A DNA stretch of 64,000 nucleotides, taken from the NCBI GenBank assembly GCA_036745275.1, contig DAIOGK010000007.1, forward strand, positions 62,001 to 126,000, written 5' to 3'. Shown one piece after another: positions 18,267 through 26,860 of this stretch. The position numbers and the translations under genes are program-made. The notes under the pieces are model-generated. The model was not told the DNA's origin. It saw nothing but the letters and a program-made list of their open reading frames with translations, and made no database searches. The stretch's first letter is position 1, and every line of letters begins with the position of its first letter. This DNA is from JAIUNP01 sp020161975 (GTDB lineage Bacteria; Pseudomonadota; Alphaproteobacteria; Rhizobiales; Beijerinckiaceae).

Positions 18267-19034
18267 TCAGGCCGCCTCGGCCAGCATGTGCTTGTGGTGA
18301 TCGGGGAGGTAGGAAATCAGCATCTCGCGAATGACGGCCGGGCTTTTCGAGGCGCGCATCTGGAGAACGCCGTCGATGATGAGGTTGCGAGAAACATCCT
18401 CCTCTTCAAGCTTCACATGAAGCTTGTCGGCAATGGGCAGGCAGACAAGATTGCCGACCAGAGCGCCATAGAGTGTTGCGAGCAGTGCCACCGCCATGAA
18501 GGGGCCGAGCTTGGAAGGGTCTTCCATGTTCGAGAACATCTGAACCATGCCGACGAGCGTGCCGACCATGCCCCAGGCCGGCGCGGCATCGCCGATGGAG
18601 CGGTAGATCTTCTGGCCCTCATCGAGATGCTGGAAAAATGTGTCGCGATCCTGTTCCAGGGTGCGACGCATGAAGTCTGCATCATAGCCGTCCGCAAGGA
18701 AGCGCAGCGCCTGCTTCAGGAAGGGGTCGTGCACTTCCACCTGATCGAGTGCCGTTGCGCCGCCCTTCTTGTAGATGTCGGCTACGCGCGAGATTTCCTC
18801 GATCAGCACGCGCGGACTTTGGCTGCGCATGGAAAAGGCATATTTGATGCCCATGGGGAAGCCGTGAGCCATTGCTGACAGCGGGAAGCGGATGAGCGTG
18901 CCGGCCGTGCAGCCACCGCCGATCACGATCAGCGCGTGGACATCATAAAACATGCGAAAGCTGCCGCCCATCAGGATGAGGGCAGATACCGTTATGATGC
19001 CTGCCAGAAAGCCCAGCCCGGTTGCGATATCCAT
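18267..19034 (-). CDS. motA: MotA-type stator protein
   Basis: Stator A subunit, 255 residues, with four predicted membrane segments: two near the N-terminus (about 5-25 and 33-50) and two after residue 150. The MotA/PomA signature GDAAPAWGMVGTLVGMVQMF is in the third. The short length resembles PomA more than the roughly 295-residue E. coli MotA. Residues between helices 2 and 3 form the cytoplasmic loop that contacts FliG. It is transcribed with motB and divergently from gpmI. Whether it drives a flagellum or another process depends on genes outside the window. Confidence 0.87.
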   Translation of the reverse strand: MDIATGLGFLAGIITVSALILMGGSFRMFYDVHALIVIGGGCTAGTLIRFPLSAMAHGFPMGIKYAFSMRSQSPRVLIEEISRVADIYKKGGATALDQVEVHDPFLKQALRFLADGYDADFMRRTLEQDRDTFFQHLDEGQKIYRSIGDAAPAWGMVGTLVGMVQMFSNMEDPSKLGPFMAVALLATLYGALVGNLVCLPIADKLHVKLEEEDVSRNLIIDGVLQMRASKSPAVIREMLISYLPDHHKHMLAEAA

Positions 19035-19181
19035 GAGATGACCACTGGTTGTAGATGCAACTTATGATTGTTTATCTCCAGTCCGGTTAACGGATGGTTC
19101 GCGCTGGCACTTCGGCTGCCTTGCGGTGGCCGCAACGGGGGGGTAGAGCAGAGGCGTTCTTTAGAAGCTGGAGCCACTGCC

Positions 19182-20711
19182 ATGTCTTTTCGCCCTGCTA
19201 TGCTGGTCATTCTTGATGGTTGGGGCGAGCGCGCAGAGGTTGCCGATAATGCCGTGCGGCAGGCCAGAACCCCGAATTTCGACCGGCTCTGGGCCGCATC
19301 GCCCCATGCTTTCCTGCGCACATCCGGCCTTGATGTCGGCCTGCCCGGGGGACAAATGGGCAATTCGGAAGTCGGTCATCTCAATATTGGCGCCGGACGC
19401 GTGGTGATGCAGGATTTGCCGCGGATCGGACAGGCGGTTGCCGATGGCTCGCTGGCGCGCAATCCGGTCCTGACGGGGCTGATCGAGCGCCTGAAGGCCA
19501 CCGGCGGGACCTGTCATCTGATGGGGCTCATTTCCAACGGTGGTGTGCATTCCCATCAGGATCATGCGCTGGCACTGGCCAGGATCGTCGCCGACGCCGG
19601 GGTGCCGGTTGTTCTGCATGTCTTTACCGACGGTCGTGATACCGCGCCGGATTCGGCTGCCGGCTTCGTGCGCACGGTTGAGGCGGGCCTGCCGAAGGGT
19701 GCCCGGATCGGCACGGTCATAGGACGGTATTACGCGATGGATCGTGACAACCGCTGGGAGCGGGTGTCGCAGGCCTATGACGCGATGGTGTCAGCCAAGG
19801 GGACGGCGTTTACCGATGCCGCAGCGGCCATTGCCGCGGCCCATGCCAGTCAGGTAACGGATGAGTTCATCCTGCCTGCGGTGATCGGCGGATATGCGGG
19901 CATGAAGGATGGCGACGGACTGCTCAGCTTCAATTTCCGCGCCGATCGTGTGCGTGAAATTCTCGGCGCTCTGCTCGATCCGGGGTTCAGCGGCTTTACC
20001 CGCAGCAAGGTTATCGCCTTCGCCGGCGCCGTCGGCATGACGCAATATTCCAGTGATCTTGATGCCCTGATGGGCACCATCTTTGCACCGCAGAACCTCG
20101 CCAATGTCATCGGCGCTGTGGTGGCCGCTGCCGGCAAGAAGCAGTTGCGCATGGCGGAGACCGAGAAGTATCCGCATGTGACCTATTTTCTCAACGGAGG
20201 CGAGGAAGCAGTCTATCCCGGTGAAGACCGGATCATGGTGCCGTCGCCCAAGGTTGCGACCTATGACCTTCAGCCGGAAATGTCCGCGCCCGAACTGACC
20301 GACAAGGCGGTCGCGGCCATCGACAGCGGTGTTTATGATCTCATCGTGCTGAACTTCGCCAATCCCGACATGGTGGGTCATACCGGCAGCCTTCCTGCCG
20401 CGATCAAAGCGGTGGAGACGGTCGATGCCGGGCTGGGGCGCATTGCCGATGCCATCGCACGGCAGGGGGGCGCGTTGCTCTTCACCGCCGACCACGGCAA
20501 TTGTGAGATGATGCGCGATCCCGTAACGGGCGGGCTGCACACCGCGCATACGACCAATCCGGTGCCGGTTTGCCTCACAGCGGGGGCAACGCGCCTGCGC
20601 GAGGATGGCAGGCTTGCCGATCTCGCGCCGACCTTGTTGCAACTGATGGGTCTGGCCCAGCCGGTCGAGATGGATGGCCGCTCGCTAATTGCTGCTGAAG
20701 GGGCCGCCTGA
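19182..20711 (+). CDS. gpmI: 2,3-bisphosphoglycerate-independent phosphoglycerate mutase
   Basis: Glycolytic enzyme interconverting 3- and 2-phosphoglycerate with two Mn2+ ions; 509 residues, normal length. The first metal site has Asp12 (LDGWGE) and catalytic Ser62 (MGNSEVGHLN). The second includes FANPDMVGHTGS and TADHGNCEMM. The start at 19182 (MSFRPAML) matches the family N-terminus; an upstream extension from 19068 has no similarity to the family. The 3' end overlaps the convergent LacI gene by 27 bases. Confidence 0.95.
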   Translation: MSFRPAMLVILDGWGERAEVADNAVRQARTPNFDRLWAASPHAFLRTSGLDVGLPGGQMGNSEVGHLNIGAGRVVMQDLPRIGQAVADGSLARNPVLTGLIERLKATGGTCHLMGLISNGGVHSHQDHALALARIVADAGVPVVLHVFTDGRDTAPDSAAGFVRTVEAGLPKGARIGTVIGRYYAMDRDNRWERVSQAYDAMVSAKGTAFTDAAAAIAAAHASQVTDEFILPAVIGGYAGMKDGDGLLSFNFRADRVREILGALLDPGFSGFTRSKVIAFAGAVGMTQYSSDLDALMGTIFAPQNLANVIGAVVAAAGKKQLRMAETEKYPHVTYFLNGGEEAVYPGEDRIMVPSPKVATYDLQPEMSAPELTDKAVAAIDSGVYDLIVLNFANPDMVGHTGSLPAAIKAVETVDAGLGRIADAIARQGGALLFTADHGNCEMMRDPVTGGLHTAHTTNPVPVCLTAGATRLREDGRLADLAPTLLQLMGLAQPVEMDGRSLIAAEGAA

Positions 20712-21731
20712 GGACAGTGGGGCGCGCGTTGTGTGGCCGATCCTGAGTTCAGTCGGGATCGTCACGCAACGCTCGACGACCGCGCCCTTGATGCGCGCGA
20801 TGATATTCCGCGCGCCAATTTCTCCCATCCGGGTGCGGGGTGTGATGATGGTCGTGATCGGCATTGGCAAAATCTTGTTGATCTCAAGGTCGTTGAACCC
20901 GGCGATGCCGATGGCATCGGGGATGGAGAGGCCAAGACGCATACAGGTCGACAATCCACCGAACGCCATGTGATCGTTGAGGTAAGCGAGCACGTCTGGC
21001 CGGGGGCCCTCTGCTGCAAGCAGGGATTCAGTTGCGAGTGCGCCGGCTTCAAACGTCGCACGGTGGTCGATGCGCCTGACATCAACGGCGTCGATCCCTG
21101 CGCTTGCATACGTGGCGACGAGCCCGGCCAGTCGTTTGTCCGCCCGCGTGTCCCGCCCCTCAGGCACACCGATAAAGGCCGGACGCGTGTAGCCGCAGGC
21201 CAGCAAATGCTCCGCAAGGTCAGCGCCGGCTTTCCAGTGATCGATGCCGACGCAAACGTCGATGGGGTCATCCGTCGTATCCCAGAACTCAAGCGTGGGA
21301 ATGCGAAGGTCTCGCAACCGCCGCCGAAGATCCGGTTCGTGATCAACGCCGCAAAGGACGAGCGCAGCGGCGTTCCAGTCCAGCATCCGTTCCGCCCAGT
21401 CCGCCTCGCGGGCGGTGTTGTAGTGCGTTGTGTCGATCAGGGTGTCGAACCCGGCATGATCGAAGGTGGCTCGCATCCCGTCGAGAATTTCCGGGAAAAC
21501 ATCGCTGAACAGACTGGGGATCGATACGCCGATCAGGGTCGAATGGGCGCTCGCCAGTGACCGGGCATTCCTGTTCGGGCGATAGCCCATCCGTTTTGCG
21601 GCCTGGATGACTTCGATACGAGTCCCTGCCGAGACGCCTTCTACACCGCGCAATGCCCGCGACACACTCATCATGCTTAGCCCGAGTGCATCACCAATAT
21701 CCCTGATCCCAACAGGCGTTCGTCGTGTCAT
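20685..21731 (-). CDS. LacI family regulator, GntR(gluconate)-like
   Basis: Repressor of 348 residues with an N-terminal LacI helix-turn-helix (VGIRDIGDALGLSMMSVSRA), hinge and periplasmic-binding-protein-like effector domain. The string LSMMSVSRALR and the C-terminal PRTRMGEIGARNIIARIKG resemble the E. coli gluconate repressor branch, which suggests a sugar-acid or related inducer. It is divergent from a sugar ABC importer operon. A perfect palindrome lies 23 bases upstream of its ATG, so it probably represses itself and that operon. Confidence 0.9.
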   Translation of the reverse strand: MTRRTPVGIRDIGDALGLSMMSVSRALRGVEGVSAGTRIEVIQAAKRMGYRPNRNARSLASAHSTLIGVSIPSLFSDVFPEILDGMRATFDHAGFDTLIDTTHYNTAREADWAERMLDWNAAALVLCGVDHEPDLRRRLRDLRIPTLEFWDTTDDPIDVCVGIDHWKAGADLAEHLLACGYTRPAFIGVPEGRDTRADKRLAGLVATYASAGIDAVDVRRIDHRATFEAGALATESLLAAEGPRPDVLAYLNDHMAFGGLSTCMRLGLSIPDAIGIAGFNDLEINKILPMPITTIITPRTRMGEIGARNIIARIKGAVVERCVTIPTELRIGHTTRAPLSSGGPFSSN

Positions 21732-21753
21732 GCCAGCCTCCCCGCCAAAGATC

Positions 21754-21769
21754 ACGTTAGCGCTAACGT
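21754..21769. promoter_or_regulatory. LacI-family operator (perfect 16-bp palindrome)
   Basis: ACGTTAGCGCTAACGT is perfectly symmetric with the central CG step (AGCGCT) typical of LacI-family operators and close in form to GntR-type GTTA-N4-TAAC sites. It lies between the divergent LacI gene (start 21731) and the transporter operon (start 21844), so one site could control both. Confidence 0.75.
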
Positions 21770-21843
21770 TGTTTTCCGAACACCCCAATTCACAAGCTCC
21801 GTTCGCTGCGTCATCCTCCTAAAAAATACGGGGGGAGGAGTAG

Positions 21844-22926
21844 TTGCCGGAGATCGTCTTTGAGGGGGTCGAGAAACGGTATGGTGCCGTGCGGGTCTTG
21901 CAGCCGCTCGACCTGACGTTGGCGGACGGTGAGTTCACCGTTCTCGTCGGCCCTTCCGGTTGTGGCAAATCCACGACCTTGCGCATTCTGGCCGGCCTTG
22001 AAACCCTCAGCGCGGGTGAGATCTATTTCAACGGCAGGCCGATCAGCCGGCTTGATCCGAAAGACCGGGACATCGCCATGGTGTTCCAGGATTACGCGCT
22101 TTATCCGCACATGAACATTGCGAAGAACATGTCCTTCGCCCTGCGTCTGCAACGCCGCCCGAAGGCCGAGATCAATGCCAAGGTGCGGCAGGTCGCCAGT
22201 ATGCTGAACATCGCCCATCTGCTGGATCGCAAGCCCGGCGAACTCTCGGGCGGCCAGCGCCAGCGGGTGGCGATGGGCCGGGCACTGGTGCGCGATGCGG
22301 GTACATTCCTTTTCGATGAACCGCTGTCCAATCTTGATGCCAAACTGCGCGCCAAGATGCGGACGGAATTGGCCGAAATGCGTGATCGCATCGACAAGAA
22401 CATGGTCTATGTCACGCATGATCAGGTCGAGGCGATGACGCTTGGCGACCGCATCGTCGTGATGGATGGCGGTGTCATCCAGCAACAGGGCACGCCGAAG
22501 GAACTGTTCGAGAAGCCGGTCAACCAGTTCGTTGCGGGGTTTATCGGCTCGCCTACGATGAATTTTCTCAAGGGTGAGTTAATCGAGGATCATGGACGGT
22601 TGTTCGTGGCCGGGGACGGGTATCGGCTTGCCCTTGGCGACGGCGCGCGCCAGCGCATCGCTGCGACTAATGCCCGCGAGGTGGTGGTGGGGATTCGTCC
22701 GTCATCCTTCTCGTCCCGGGCGGATGCGGGAAGCGCCATCGATCTCAAGGTGGTTGTTGCCGAATACCTTGGCGCCAGCACCGTTCTGGCAACGCGTTGC
22801 GGTTCTTCCGATGTCCTTGTGGAGTTGTCATCGGAGGAACTGCCGCGCGTGGGCGACCGTGTTTCCTACGCGGTGAAATCCGAAGCCATTTTTGTATTCG
22901 ATGCCAAAAGTGGAAAAACACTCTGA
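21844..22926 (+). CDS. Sugar ABC transporter ATP-binding protein, UgpC/MalK type
   Basis: ATPase of 360 residues with Walker A GPSGCGKST (36-44), Q-loop MVFQDYALYPHM, signature LSGGQRQRVAMGRAL, Walker B TFLFDEPLSNLDAKLR and H-loop VTHDQVEAMTLGDR. The C-terminal OB-type TOBE region (about 240-355) is typical of carbohydrate importers. The start is a TTG at 21844 directly after an in-frame TAG and a GGGGGAGGAG Shine-Dalgarno sequence; no in-frame ATG is available near the N-terminus. First gene of the operon repressed from the palindrome upstream. Confidence 0.92.
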   Translation: MPEIVFEGVEKRYGAVRVLQPLDLTLADGEFTVLVGPSGCGKSTTLRILAGLETLSAGEIYFNGRPISRLDPKDRDIAMVFQDYALYPHMNIAKNMSFALRLQRRPKAEINAKVRQVASMLNIAHLLDRKPGELSGGQRQRVAMGRALVRDAGTFLFDEPLSNLDAKLRAKMRTELAEMRDRIDKNMVYVTHDQVEAMTLGDRIVVMDGGVIQQQGTPKELFEKPVNQFVAGFIGSPTMNFLKGELIEDHGRLFVAGDGYRLALGDGARQRIAATNAREVVVGIRPSSFSSRADAGSAIDLKVVVAEYLGASTVLATRCGSSDVLVELSSEELPRVGDRVSYAVKSEAIFVFDAKSGKTL

Positions 22927-22940
22927 TCTGGGAGGAAACA

Positions 22941-24269
22941 ATGATCAGCACAGTGAAGAAAATTGCGCTCGTCGCGACATTCATGGCGGGGGTAGCGGGA
23001 GCTGCTCTCGGGGGACCGTATGACGCCTACAAGGGCAAGACGCTGGTTGTCAATTTCCCGGCGCATCCGCATTACAACGCAGTGATGAAGGTGCTGCCGG
23101 AATTCACCAAGGAGACCGGCATCAAGGTTGAAGTGGATCAGCTCGAATACCTGAAAATGCGCGAGAAGCAGACGCTGGAGCTGACCAAGGCCAAGGGCGA
23201 CTATGACGTGATCGCCTATGTGGTTTTCTCGAAAGCTGACTATGTTTTTGCCGATCAGCTTGAGAATCTCGCGCGGTTCTTCATGAATCCCTTGCTGGCC
23301 GATCCGGCCTATGATCCGGCAGACATCATTCCCGGATACATGCAGAATATCGGGGAAGCCGGTGGCAAGAAGGGGTATCTGCCCGGCCCAACCGCCTCGC
23401 TGTTCGGCATTCCCTTCGGCGCTGAAACCTCGATTCTCGGCTATCGCAAGGACATCTTCGAAAAGCACAATCTGAAGGTGCCGGAGACCTACGACGAATT
23501 GCTCGACATTACCTGCAAGATCCCGAAGCTGGAGCCTGGCATGGGCGGGCTTGCCTCTCGCGCAGCCTCCGGCCAGCACGCCTCCCATGCCTATCTCCTG
23601 CATTTGGCGCCGCTGGGCGGAAAGGTGTTCGACGACCAGTGGAATCCTGTCATCAACAACGAAGCCGGCCTCAAAGCGGCGCAGACACTGAAGACCATTG
23701 TGGACTGCGGGCCGGAAGGCGCAAAGACGTTCGGCTTTGCCGAGGCCGGGGCGGCTTTCCTGCAGGGCAAGACGGCGATGTTCCTCGATTCCACGGTGTT
23801 TGCCGGGCAGGTTGACGATCCGTCGAAGTCCAAAGTCGTCGGAAAGGTCGGCTGGGCGATGCATCCCATGGGCGTTCGCCGCGCCTCGCAGACCGGCGGC
23901 TTCGGCATTGCGATCCCCAAGAACGCCAAGAACAAGGAGGCGGCTTTCCTGCTGATGCAGTGGCTGACCTCGAAGAAGGCGGACAAGCTGATCGCACTTC
24001 AGGGGGGCAATCCCATCCGTTTCTCGACCCATGGGGATGCGGATGTGAACGCCAAGTTTCCCTACATGAAGACCTTCGGAGAAGCCCTGAAGTATGCTGA
24101 TCCGGATTGGCGCCCGATTATTCCGCCGTGGGGCAAGATCAACAACGATCTTGGCACGACCATGTCGAAGGTCATCACCGAGAATGCCGACATCAAGGCC
24201 TCGTTCGATGGTCTCGCCCAGCGGACGCAGGCAACCATGAAGGAAGCCGGTTACGACACCTGGAAATAA
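22941..24269 (+). CDS. Sugar ABC transporter substrate-binding protein (family 1)
   Basis: Periplasmic binding protein of 442 residues. The signal peptide MISTVKKIALVATFMAGVAG is cleaved near AALGG. The mature part carries the family 1 pattern: VLPEFTKETGIKVEVDQLEY near the N-terminus, GAAFLQGKTAMFLDSTVFAG in the middle and an insertion of aromatic residues in the second lobe. It follows the ATPase by 14 bases with GGAGGAAAC ahead of the ATG. Likely ligand: a sugar, polyol or sugar acid. Confidence 0.9.
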   Translation: MISTVKKIALVATFMAGVAGAALGGPYDAYKGKTLVVNFPAHPHYNAVMKVLPEFTKETGIKVEVDQLEYLKMREKQTLELTKAKGDYDVIAYVVFSKADYVFADQLENLARFFMNPLLADPAYDPADIIPGYMQNIGEAGGKKGYLPGPTASLFGIPFGAETSILGYRKDIFEKHNLKVPETYDELLDITCKIPKLEPGMGGLASRAASGQHASHAYLLHLAPLGGKVFDDQWNPVINNEAGLKAAQTLKTIVDCGPEGAKTFGFAEAGAAFLQGKTAMFLDSTVFAGQVDDPSKSKVVGKVGWAMHPMGVRRASQTGGFGIAIPKNAKNKEAAFLLMQWLTSKKADKLIALQGGNPIRFSTHGDADVNAKFPYMKTFGEALKYADPDWRPIIPPWGKINNDLGTTMSKVITENADIKASFDGLAQRTQATMKEAGYDTWK

Positions 24270-24276
24270 GCCAGCG

Positions 24277-24300
24277 GGCCGCCGGATATCCGGCGGCCCC
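24277..24300 (+). terminator. Strong hairpin after the substrate-binding protein gene
   Basis: A perfect 24-base self-complementary stretch (GGGCCGCCGG, ATAT, CCGGCGGCCC) starts 8 bases after the stop and is followed by TTTCGTCCTT. Such hairpins commonly stabilise binding-protein mRNA or partly terminate transcription before the permease genes. Confidence 0.7.
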
Positions 24301-24333
24301 TTTCGTCCTTAAACAGTATGCAGGGCTCCGATC

Positions 24334-25251
24334 ATGCAGGCCGCGAACTCCCATCGGCTCACGCCCTATCTCTTTCTCGCGCCGGCGGGTTTGGTGCTGG
24401 CGGTCGCACTGCTCTATCCCATCGGCTACATGGTCTATGCGAGCTTTCTCGACTGGAACCCCAGTCAGAAGATCAACGAGGCGGCCTTTGTCGGTCTAAG
24501 AAATTACGCCAATCTTCTGGTCGATCCGGCCTTTCGGGAATCGCTGTGGGTCACGATCAAGTTCGCATCGGTTGTCGTTAGCCTCGAAATGCTGCTCGGG
24601 GTTGGCCTCGCCCTGCTGCTCGATCGGAAGTTGCGCGGCATGACGCTGCTGCGCACCCTGTTCATTCTGCCGATGATGATCGCTCCCATCGTGGTCGGTC
24701 TGATGTGGCGCTATATGTATCATCCCACGGTCGGTACATTTAACCGCGCTTTGAAAGGGCTGGGCCTGCCGCCGGTGGAATGGCTGTCGGATTCCAATTG
24801 GGCACTGGTTTCCATCATTATCGCCGATATCTGGCAGTGGACGCCGTTCATCTTCATCCTGGCGCTGGCGGCGCTGCAGTCTTTGCCGAAGTCCGCGATG
24901 GAGGCGGCACGGATCGACGGGGCGACGGGCTGGCAGCAGATTCTCCACATCAAGCTCCCTTTGATGATGCCGGTTCTGATCGTGACCTGTCTCCTGCGTC
25001 TTATCGATGCCTTCAAGGTTCTTGAAGTTGTGCTGGTGCTGACCAATGGCGGCCCCGGGCTATCGACTGAGATCCTTTCCCTGCGGATCGCGCGTACGGC
25101 ATCAGAATTCCGAGAACTCGGTAAGGCGGCGGCAATGTCGAACTATCTCCTGCTGTTCCTGATGGTCCTGACCCTGGCGATGTTCTTCTATTCAAAAGCC
25201 ACCGAGCGCCGCGCCGCCCGCTTGCGCGCAGAGGCAGAGGGAGCGCATTGA
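24334..25251 (+). CDS. Sugar ABC transporter permease, MalF/UgpA type
   Basis: Inner-membrane permease of 305 residues with six predicted helices. The first (LTPYLFLAPAGLVLAVALLY) is the usual MalF/UgpA opening. The EAA coupling loop is MEAARIDGATGWQQILHIKL. The gene has a weak ribosome binding site and lies behind the hairpin at 24277-24300. Its stop overlaps the next gene's start by one base (TGATG). Confidence 0.92.
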   Translation: MQAANSHRLTPYLFLAPAGLVLAVALLYPIGYMVYASFLDWNPSQKINEAAFVGLRNYANLLVDPAFRESLWVTIKFASVVVSLEMLLGVGLALLLDRKLRGMTLLRTLFILPMMIAPIVVGLMWRYMYHPTVGTFNRALKGLGLPPVEWLSDSNWALVSIIIADIWQWTPFIFILALAALQSLPKSAMEAARIDGATGWQQILHIKLPLMMPVLIVTCLLRLIDAFKVLEVVLVLTNGGPGLSTEILSLRIARTASEFRELGKAAAMSNYLLLFLMVLTLAMFFYSKATERRAARLRAEAEGAH

Positions 25252-26141
25252 TGTCTGCCCAGAGCGAAGCCGAACGTCAGCATCCGGCCTTCTATGCCTT
25301 GCTGGTTGCGCTTGTCGTCATGTCGGTTGGTCCGATTGTCCTCATGCTGATCACCTCGCTGCGGCTCAATGTCGAGATCATGTCAGACACGTCGAGCCTT
25401 CTGTTTGTTCCGACCCTGCGCAACTATGAAGCGGTGCTGTGTGATGTCCTCTGGTATGAGCCCAAGGGTGTCGACAGCTGCGATCCGACCTTCGGGCGGG
25501 CGCTGGGCAATTCACTGTTCATCGCCACCATCGCCACCATCATCACGCTCGTGCTGGGGTGCATGGCGGCCTATGCCATCGTCCGCTTCCGCTTCTACGG
25601 GCGTGATGGTCTGTCGCTGATGACCTTGCTGATGCGCATGGTACCGCCCGCCGTGCTGCTGGTTCCGGTTTTCGGCATCTGGACCTTCCAGTTTTGCGTG
25701 GGTGATCAATGCGCGGCGGGCACACATTGGGGTGTCATTCTGATCTATGTGGCCATGAACCTGCCCTTCGTGATATGGATCTTGCAGAGTTTCATCGTGC
25801 AGGTGCCGATCCAGCTTGAGGAAGCGGCGCGTATCGATGGGGCCGGACCGTTCCGGGTGTTCTTCCTCATCGTTTTGCCGATCATCAGGCCGGGCCTTGC
25901 GGCGGCGGCGATCTTCACCTTTCGCATTGCCTGGAACGAGTTCCTGCTGGCCAATGCATTGACGGACCGGAAGACGCGCACCGTACCGGTGACCATCGTC
26001 AACTCGCTGACCGAATACAACATCGACTGGGGGGTGATCATGGCGACAGGGATGCTGCTCGCGATTCCGCCGATCATCTTCACCTTCATTGCCTCGCGGC
26101 AGATCATCACCGGCATGACAGCCGGCGCAGTGAAGGGGTGA
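25251..26141 (+). CDS. Sugar ABC transporter permease, MalG/UgpE type
   Basis: Second permease, 296 residues, with the EAA loop EEAARIDGAGPFRVFFLIVL and the family C-terminus RQIITGMTAGAVKG. The ATG at 25251 is preferred over a TTG three bases earlier. Between helices 1 and 2 there is an unusual insert with a cysteine pair (LCDVLWYEPKGVDSC), and a later loop has FCVGDQC. These suggest periplasmic disulfides and set it apart from standard MalG proteins. Confidence 0.9.
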   Translation: MSAQSEAERQHPAFYALLVALVVMSVGPIVLMLITSLRLNVEIMSDTSSLLFVPTLRNYEAVLCDVLWYEPKGVDSCDPTFGRALGNSLFIATIATIITLVLGCMAAYAIVRFRFYGRDGLSLMTLLMRMVPPAVLLVPVFGIWTFQFCVGDQCAAGTHWGVILIYVAMNLPFVIWILQSFIVQVPIQLEEAARIDGAGPFRVFFLIVLPIIRPGLAAAAIFTFRIAWNEFLLANALTDRKTRTVPVTIVNSLTEYNIDWGVIMATGMLLAIPPIIFTFIASRQIITGMTAGAVKG

Positions 26142-26144
26142 CCA

Positions 26145-26858
26145 GTGCTCGACTGGCTGATGGTCCCGATCGATGTCGCGCGGCCTCATGAGATCGGCGG
26201 GCTTGTCGCCTGGCATGCCCGGCTGATGACCCTGGCCTGGGGTATTCTTGTTCCGCCAGGCATTCTGTCGGCCCGGTTTCTCAAGCTCTGGCCGGGGCAG
26301 CGCTGGCCAGAGCAACTCGATCATCCGGGATGGTGGCACCTGCATCGCGTCTTCCAGTACAGCGCCGGGGTGCTGACGCTGGCGGGATTGTGGCTGATCC
26401 TTCGTGCCGCCCCGCAGAGCGGCACAGCAATCGCCCACCACCTGTTTGGCTGGACCGTGCTGGCGCTCGCCGCCGTGCAGTTTCTCAGCGCCTGGCTGCG
26501 CGGCAGCAAGGGCGGGCCCACCGCGCCCGCTGCCGACGGATCATGGCATGGCGACCATTATGACATGACGTTCCGGCGTCTGGTCTTTGAACATGTCCAC
26601 AAGTTCGGCGGCTACCTCGTCGGCCTGATCGCGGTCGCGGCTATCATCTCCGGTCTGTGGCAGGCCAACGCGCCGCGCTGGATGTGGCTGCTGATCGGCT
26701 TGTGGTGGGGGCTCTGCCTGATCGTCTTTGCCATTCTGCAACGGCGCGGCATGGCTTTCGACACTTACCAGGCCCATTGGGGCGCGGACGATGTCCATCC
26801 CGGCAACAGGATCAAACCCGTCGGGTTCGGAATCCGTCGGCATGAGGCAGGAGAGTGA
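26145..26858 (+). CDS. Cytochrome b561-like membrane protein
   Basis: Membrane protein of 237 residues with five to six hydrophobic helices. Paired histidines suit two b-type haems: WHARLMTLAWGI, WWHLHRVFQYSAG, AHHLFGWTVLAL and FEHVHKFGGYLVGL. This spacing matches the eukaryotic-type cytochrome b561 core domain. The family moves electrons across membranes, commonly from ascorbate-like reductants. The start is a GTG at 26145, three bases after the permease stop, with AAGGGG ahead, so it belongs to the sugar ABC operon. The electron partner is unknown. Confidence 0.75.
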   Translation: MLDWLMVPIDVARPHEIGGLVAWHARLMTLAWGILVPPGILSARFLKLWPGQRWPEQLDHPGWWHLHRVFQYSAGVLTLAGLWLILRAAPQSGTAIAHHLFGWTVLALAAVQFLSAWLRGSKGGPTAPAADGSWHGDHYDMTFRRLVFEHVHKFGGYLVGLIAVAAIISGLWQANAPRWMWLLIGLWWGLCLIVFAILQRRGMAFDTYQAHWGADDVHPGNRIKPVGFGIRRHEAGE

Positions 26859-26860
26859 TC

